A stretch of DNA of 16,852 bases from Desulfobacteraceae bacterium UBA2771 (GTDB taxonomy: Bacteria > Desulfobacterota > Desulfobacteria > Desulfobacterales > Desulfosarcinaceae). This document shows, piece by piece, positions 13,330 to 16,852 of the stretch. Each line of letters starts with the position of its first letter. Positions within the stretch are counted from its first letter, which is position 1. The translations under genes were made by a program, and so were the position numbers. The DNA is taken from positions 1 through 16,852 of the forward strand of contig DEIP01000102.1 in NCBI GenBank assembly GCA_002352605.1. The letters run 5' to 3'. A model generated the notes under the pieces. It saw nothing but the letters and a program-made list of their open reading frames with translations. It had not been told where the DNA came from and ran no database searches.

Positions 13330-15489
13330 TTACTCCCACAACCCAAACACGTCCCGCCCCATTGACCAGCGTGGCTTTTTTTGCTCCTCACTCTTGCCCA
13401 GGATCCACTTGTCGTATAGCTTCTCAATGGATCCGTTGGTCTTCTTCAGGTTCAGCCAGTCGTCAACAAAGTCTCCGAAGTCCGAACCACCCAACGGCAT
13501 GACCAAACCAGCAGGAGCTTTTATGTGAGGCGTGGGCACAACCACTGAATAGGAAGGATAGACGATTGTCCAGGCTGAACCCGCCTCCGCACTGATGACG
13601 AGTGCGTGAACCCCTTTTGGATTGTCTGTGAAAAATTCGCGATAGGATTTCATCAGTACGATATCCGTATTCGGCAAGTAGCGCTTGGCGCCTTTCGCCC
13701 GATTTTCCCCTACCACACCCAAACGAATAGTGTGTTCTTCGTCTATCGAACGCCAGGTCTTAAACTCATGGCGGCGGTAGTCTTCTACAACCACTGCTGT
13801 GGTAATATTTATGTAGGGATCCGAAAACTTGGCCTTGGTAAGCCGGTCCGGGGTGACGATCATTCCGCCTATCGCCACATCAAATTTGTTCTGATCGAGA
13901 TCTTTGAAAAGCGTTTCGTATGTCCACGGGATAAACTCCGCCTCAACCCCCAGCTCCCGAGACAGTGCGTGTATGAGTTCCACGTCAAAACCAACCAGAT
14001 CGCCGTTTTCGTTATGATAAGAAAACGGTAGGTTTTCATGGTTGTAGCCTACCCGCAGCGTGCCACGCTTGATGATCGTCTCAAGATGGCCTTTTTCACC
14101 TATCGCCTCTTTTGGGCCGACTTTTTTTATATCCGCCGTCTGTGAAACTTCTTTTATCTCCGACTGCATCAGGGTGCGTCGCTGAATGTCTTCTTTGCTT
14201 ACCATCTCAGACAGCAGGAAACGCATTCCCAGGAGGAAAGCAACAAAAATAACCAACGAAATTATCGAAAACCTGAAAATGCGTGACCAGTTGATTTTCA
14301 TTACCCCCGTCGCTGCGCATGTAGCCACCAGCGTGAATGCAAACAGGTTCATGACTGCAAGAAGGGTCGCAAACCAGCTGTTGAGGACTCCGGTAACGAC
14401 ATAGAGCTCATACATGTCTGAAGGAATCTTCATTTGGTCCAACAGGAAAGGCAGTGCTAAATCCACACCCCCAAACAAAGTAAACAATCCTATCACCGCG
14501 AAGCCCGGATAGTCTGCAAGAGCAATATTTTTACCGACAAACCATCCTGCAAAGAGGACAAAGAACAGGGTCAGCAGTTTGCCGATGTTGGGAAAGTTGA
14601 AGGAGGTCGGAACCAGCACCTCGATATAGTTATCGGTGTCGTCATTGCTTATCTGATGATCCTCGAAAAGTGTTCTGGCATTTTCGACTAGCATTGGCAG
14701 CGTGATGAACAGGTTGCCGGTTACGAAGCCGGTTGCCAGTGCATCACGTGCGGTTTTGAGGATTTCACGGTAGCTAAAAGGTGTTATCGCGGCCACCAGT
14801 CCCGGAAGAATCCAAAAAACCAGTAAAAGGGTCGCGGCGATAAAGGGTATGATATAGCTCTGCAGCCGGCCGAACTCTTCAATGGTCATCGTGCCGGAAG
14901 CATTTGCGGCGATGGCGAAGACACCGATGGGAGTAATTTTTACCACCATCATCGCAACACGGGTGAGTGTCTTGGAAGTGGCCGTCAGAATCTCAAGCAG
15001 GTTTTGCTTGGTTTCAACCCCAATTAGCGCGATGCCAAAGATGACGCTAAACACTGCTGCTGCAGGTACCACTGTACGAGCCAGGGAACTGAACGGATTG
15101 ACTGGAATGTAAAGGTCGATAAAGTCCACCTTGGCAACTTCCACCAGGCTGGTGCTGAAAAAAGAGCCGGATTCCATGGAGGGGAAAGCCAAGGGAATTA
15201 GAAATACGATGGCAAAGGCCAGCAACCAGGAGGCGACCAGAACGATCCCACCCGTGATAGCCAGCTTTCCGGCCTTCTCATAGCTCAAAGACCCGATGCC
15301 GAGCATCAATGACACCACCATGTATGGCAGGATCGACATCTGGATCAGACCAATGTAGGCTCTGCTTACGATGGCGAGTGCCGACGCTCTTTCTCCGAAA
15401 AACAGGCCGACGAATAGCCCAAGCGTTAAACCAATGAGGATTTGGGTGGAAAGAGAGATGCCCCTTTTATTCTTCACCTGATCATTCAT
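13330..15489 (-). CDS. Dicarboxylate/amino-acid:cation symporter fused to a family-3 solute-binding domain
   Basis: A 719-residue inner-membrane protein. Residues about 10-395 form a DAACS (SDF/GltP-like) secondary transporter: STQILIGLTLGLFVGLFFGE, SILPYMVVSLMLGIGSL, VVKITPIGVFAIAAN and GFVTGNLFITLPMLVENA are typical. An extra hydrophobic helix (about 402-424, FRFSIISLVIFVAFLLGMRF) leads into a linker and then an SBP_bac_3 domain (about 466-700: RGTLRVGYNHENLPFSYHN, GFDVELIHALSREL, FDVAIGGMIVTPDR). GltP-type transporters end in the cytoplasm, so the added helix would place the binding domain in the periplasm. The canonical NMDG substrate/sodium motif is not seen; the corresponding stretch reads FNFPNIGK. 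The start ATG has AAGGA 8 nt upstream. The beta-barrel gene ends 17 nt upstream, suggesting one operon. The substrate is likely an amino or dicarboxylic acid, not determinable here. Confidence 0.92.
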   Translation of the reverse strand: MNDQVKNKRGISLSTQILIGLTLGLFVGLFFGERASALAIVSRAYIGLIQMSILPYMVVSLMLGIGSLSYEKAGKLAITGGIVLVASWLLAFAIVFLIPLAFPSMESGSFFSTSLVEVAKVDFIDLYIPVNPFSSLARTVVPAAAVFSVIFGIALIGVETKQNLLEILTATSKTLTRVAMMVVKITPIGVFAIAANASGTMTIEEFGRLQSYIIPFIAATLLLVFWILPGLVAAITPFSYREILKTARDALATGFVTGNLFITLPMLVENARTLFEDHQISNDDTDNYIEVLVPTSFNFPNIGKLLTLFFVLFAGWFVGKNIALADYPGFAVIGLFTLFGGVDLALPFLLDQMKIPSDMYELYVVTGVLNSWFATLLAVMNLFAFTLVATCAATGVMKINWSRIFRFSIISLVIFVAFLLGMRFLLSEMVSKEDIQRRTLMQSEIKEVSQTADIKKVGPKEAIGEKGHLETIIKRGTLRVGYNHENLPFSYHNENGDLVGFDVELIHALSRELGVEAEFIPWTYETLFKDLDQNKFDVAIGGMIVTPDRLTKAKFSDPYINITTAVVVEDYRRHEFKTWRSIDEEHTIRLGVVGENRAKGAKRYLPNTDIVLMKSYREFFTDNPKGVHALVISAEAGSAWTIVYPSYSVVVPTPHIKAPAGLVMPLGGSDFGDFVDDWLNLKKTNGSIEKLYDKWILGKSEEQKKPRWSMGRDVFGLWE

Positions 15490-15506
15490 TTGTTATCCTT
15501 CCTTTG

Positions 15507-16172
15507 TTAGAAATCATATCGGACCCCCCAAGCAAAGGATGTGTACCTGAGGTCCGAGAGCTTGGAATAGGGAACCACATAGGAGGCGTCCAGGGAGATC
15601 GCCCACTTCCTGTTGATGTGAATATCGGTGCCGACGCCGAACTTGGTGACGAAGGCCGTGGCGTCGTCTATACTGGCATAGGCATCGCTGCAGTACCAGC
15701 CGTAGTATCCGGGCCGGCAGACAGATCCCGTCGGGTAGTATGACCGGACGTTGGCGTACATGATTCCCGCACCGATCAGTGCATAAGGATCCATCCGGCC
15801 CAGTGGCAGGTGAGCCTTGAGATTGGCGGTGAGAATCAGTGTGTCGAGGGTCACTTTTTCCGTACCCGAAAGATTCGGATTTATATCGGACAGGTTGATG
15901 GTTGCATCAAAGCCGTTCATCATTCCGAGATCGCCCTCGGCGGCCAGATATTTGCTGAATCGGTGGCCAACCCTGAATTCGATACCCCACGCATCCTTGA
16001 AATCGTCCACACCCGTGTTCTGGAAATTTTCGAAACCCGTCAATCCGCCAAAGATGAAGTACGGGCCGAAAGTTGAGAAATTGTCTGCAAGGCACTGGCC
16101 AGGCAGGCTTGATAGCATGATCATCAGTGCGGATATCAGTAGATAAGCTCGGATTTTTTTACGCCCGTTCAT
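15507..16172 (-). CDS. Small outer-membrane beta-barrel protein (OmpA/OmpW-like porin domain)
   Basis: A 221-residue exported protein. Residues 1-29 form a signal peptide (KKIRAYLLISALMIMLSS, cleavage after CLA). The mature part alternates hydrophobic and polar residues in amphipathic strands (FGPYFIFGGLTGF, WGIEFRVGHRFSKYLAAEGDLG, LTANLKAHLPLG, MDPYALIGAGIMYANV, AFVTKFGVGTDIHIN, WAISLDASYVVPY) and ends FAWGVRYDF, the terminal Phe expected for BAM insertion. The size suggests an 8-stranded barrel. One loop has two cysteines (VCRPGYYGWYC) that may form a disulfide. The start ATG has AGGA upstream at normal spacing. It lies 17 nt upstream of the fused symporter gene, so a role in substrate passage or envelope anchoring of that uptake route is possible but unproven. 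Confidence 0.88.
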   Translation of the reverse strand: MNGRKKIRAYLLISALMIMLSSLPGQCLADNFSTFGPYFIFGGLTGFENFQNTGVDDFKDAWGIEFRVGHRFSKYLAAEGDLGMMNGFDATINLSDINPNLSGTEKVTLDTLILTANLKAHLPLGRMDPYALIGAGIMYANVRSYYPTGSVCRPGYYGWYCSDAYASIDDATAFVTKFGVGTDIHINRKWAISLDASYVVPYSKLSDLRYTSFAWGVRYDF

Positions 16173-16248
16173 TCTATATTCCTTTGGTTGCCAGTCGTCG
16201 TTTTTTCAGTTTTTGAGTCATCCGTCCCCAACACTCCGGCCTCGGTCA

Positions 16249-16852
16249 TCAGCCGCATACTCTGGGCAAGTCGTATTCCTGCCGAATATCCATCAGCTTT
16301 TGAAGGGCGTCGCGCATTTCGGTTTCCGCCTGGGATGCCGATGAGATGTTGCTGTCTTCTGAAACCAGGTCGGGAAAAAGCGCCCGGGCCTTTTCCTCCT
16401 GTCGGCTGTCCGCATAGGCCAGCACCTGGAGCCACAGGCCGGCCAGGGCATAGTCCTGGTTGTCGGATTTGGCAGCGGTGCGCCCATATCCCTGAGCCAC
16501 CTCGTGTTTGCATTGCGCCAGGGCCTCCAGTCCCTGGAAGGCATCCTCTCCCAGTTTTTTTCTCAGGGTTTCAATTTCGTTGGTCTGTTGGGCCTGCTTG
16601 GCTTTTTTCTGGTTGCTCTCCGCCATGGTCCCGGAAATAGCTCCGGCGGCGGCACCGGTACTGCCCCCCCATACCGCACCGCGTGCAGCTGCGTCACCGA
16701 CATCACCGCCAAATACCAGCGCACTGACCATTCCCCCTACGGCTCCAACCACTGCGCCAGTTGCGGCACCCTGGCCGGCGCGTTCAACTGACTGCTTGGA
16801 GCAGGCCGGGAAGTTTGCCAATACAATCACCATCGCCAGTGCCATCCATTTG
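16249..16852 (-). CDS. Glycine-zipper envelope protein, 5' end outside the window
   Basis: At least 198 residues. The frame is open to the window edge (two more in-frame codons, Lys-Trp, before the first visible Met at 16845), so the true start may lie outside. The N-terminus is hydrophobic (MALAMVIVLANFPACSKQ) with a Cys at about 15 that could be a lipidation site, though FPAC is a poor lipobox. It is followed by a glycine-zipper segment (GAATGAVVGAVGGMVSALVFGG and GAVWGGSTGAAAGAISG) of the kind that packs membrane helices. The C-terminal half is helical and polar with a coiled-coil-like KKLGEDAFQGLEALAQCKHE and a repeat-like region ending YDLPRVCG. No enzyme motif is seen. It lies 76 nt upstream of the beta-barrel gene in the same direction and may share its transcript. 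Specific function unknown. Confidence 0.75.
   Translation of the reverse strand, partial: KWMALAMVIVLANFPACSKQSVERAGQGAATGAVVGAVGGMVSALVFGGDVGDAAARGAVWGGSTGAAAGAISGTMAESNQKKAKQAQQTNEIETLRKKLGEDAFQGLEALAQCKHEVAQGYGRTAAKSDNQDYALAGLWLQVLAYADSRQEEKARALFPDLVSEDSNISSASQAETEMRDALQKLMDIRQEYDLPRVCG

Overview
The window looks like chromosomal accessory DNA of a Gram-negative anaerobe, most likely a deltaproteobacterium of the Desulfobacterota type. This is inferred from the gene families: a fused arsenosugar-type glycosyltransferase, a DUF4198/CbiM metal-uptake pair, a DUF3786 iron-sulfur protein, an outer-membrane beta-barrel and RAYT-type transposase relics. No rRNA, tRNA or CRISPR array was seen.

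Left part (1-1170) is a graveyard of mobile genes. It holds a RAYT transposase with an internal deletion, a frame change and an in-frame stop, the C-terminal end of an IntI-like tyrosine recombinase, a stretch with a possible transposase tail, and a second RAYT scrap. Next comes an intact leftward gene (1170-2492) fusing two nucleotide-sugar-type transferase domains (TIGR04282 + TIGR04283). A divergent rightward leader (about 2600-2760) resembles a cobalamin riboswitch and ends in a clear intrinsic terminator. It precedes a DUF4198 periplasmic protein and a CbiM/NikM-type cobalt/nickel permease. The expected CbiN/Q/O partners are missing; instead there are out-of-frame remains of pstA (phosphate ABC permease).

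The core (5227-11888) is a complete, apparently intact type I Wadjet anti-plasmid system, jetA-jetB-jetC-jetD, arranged as a tight operon: jetB/jetC overlap by 17 nt and jetC/jetD by 4 nt. JetABC form a MukBEF-like loop-extruding SMC complex, and JetD is the Toprim-type nuclease that linearises circular plasmids. Just upstream is a 128-nt element (4946-5073) that folds back on itself through five nested inverted repeats. Just downstream, 8 nt after jetD, is a second, unrelated multi-branched inverted-repeat structure (11897-12011). These two structured elements bracketing the operon are the least explained features of the window.

The right part (12357-16852) reads leftward. It holds a DUF3786 protein with a 4Fe-4S motif, a 719-residue fusion of a dicarboxylate/amino-acid:cation symporter with a periplasmic solute-binding domain, a small outer-membrane beta-barrel protein 17 nt upstream of that transporter, and a glycine-zipper envelope protein running off the window edge. 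The barrel and the fused transporter are probably co-transcribed and may form one uptake route across the envelope.
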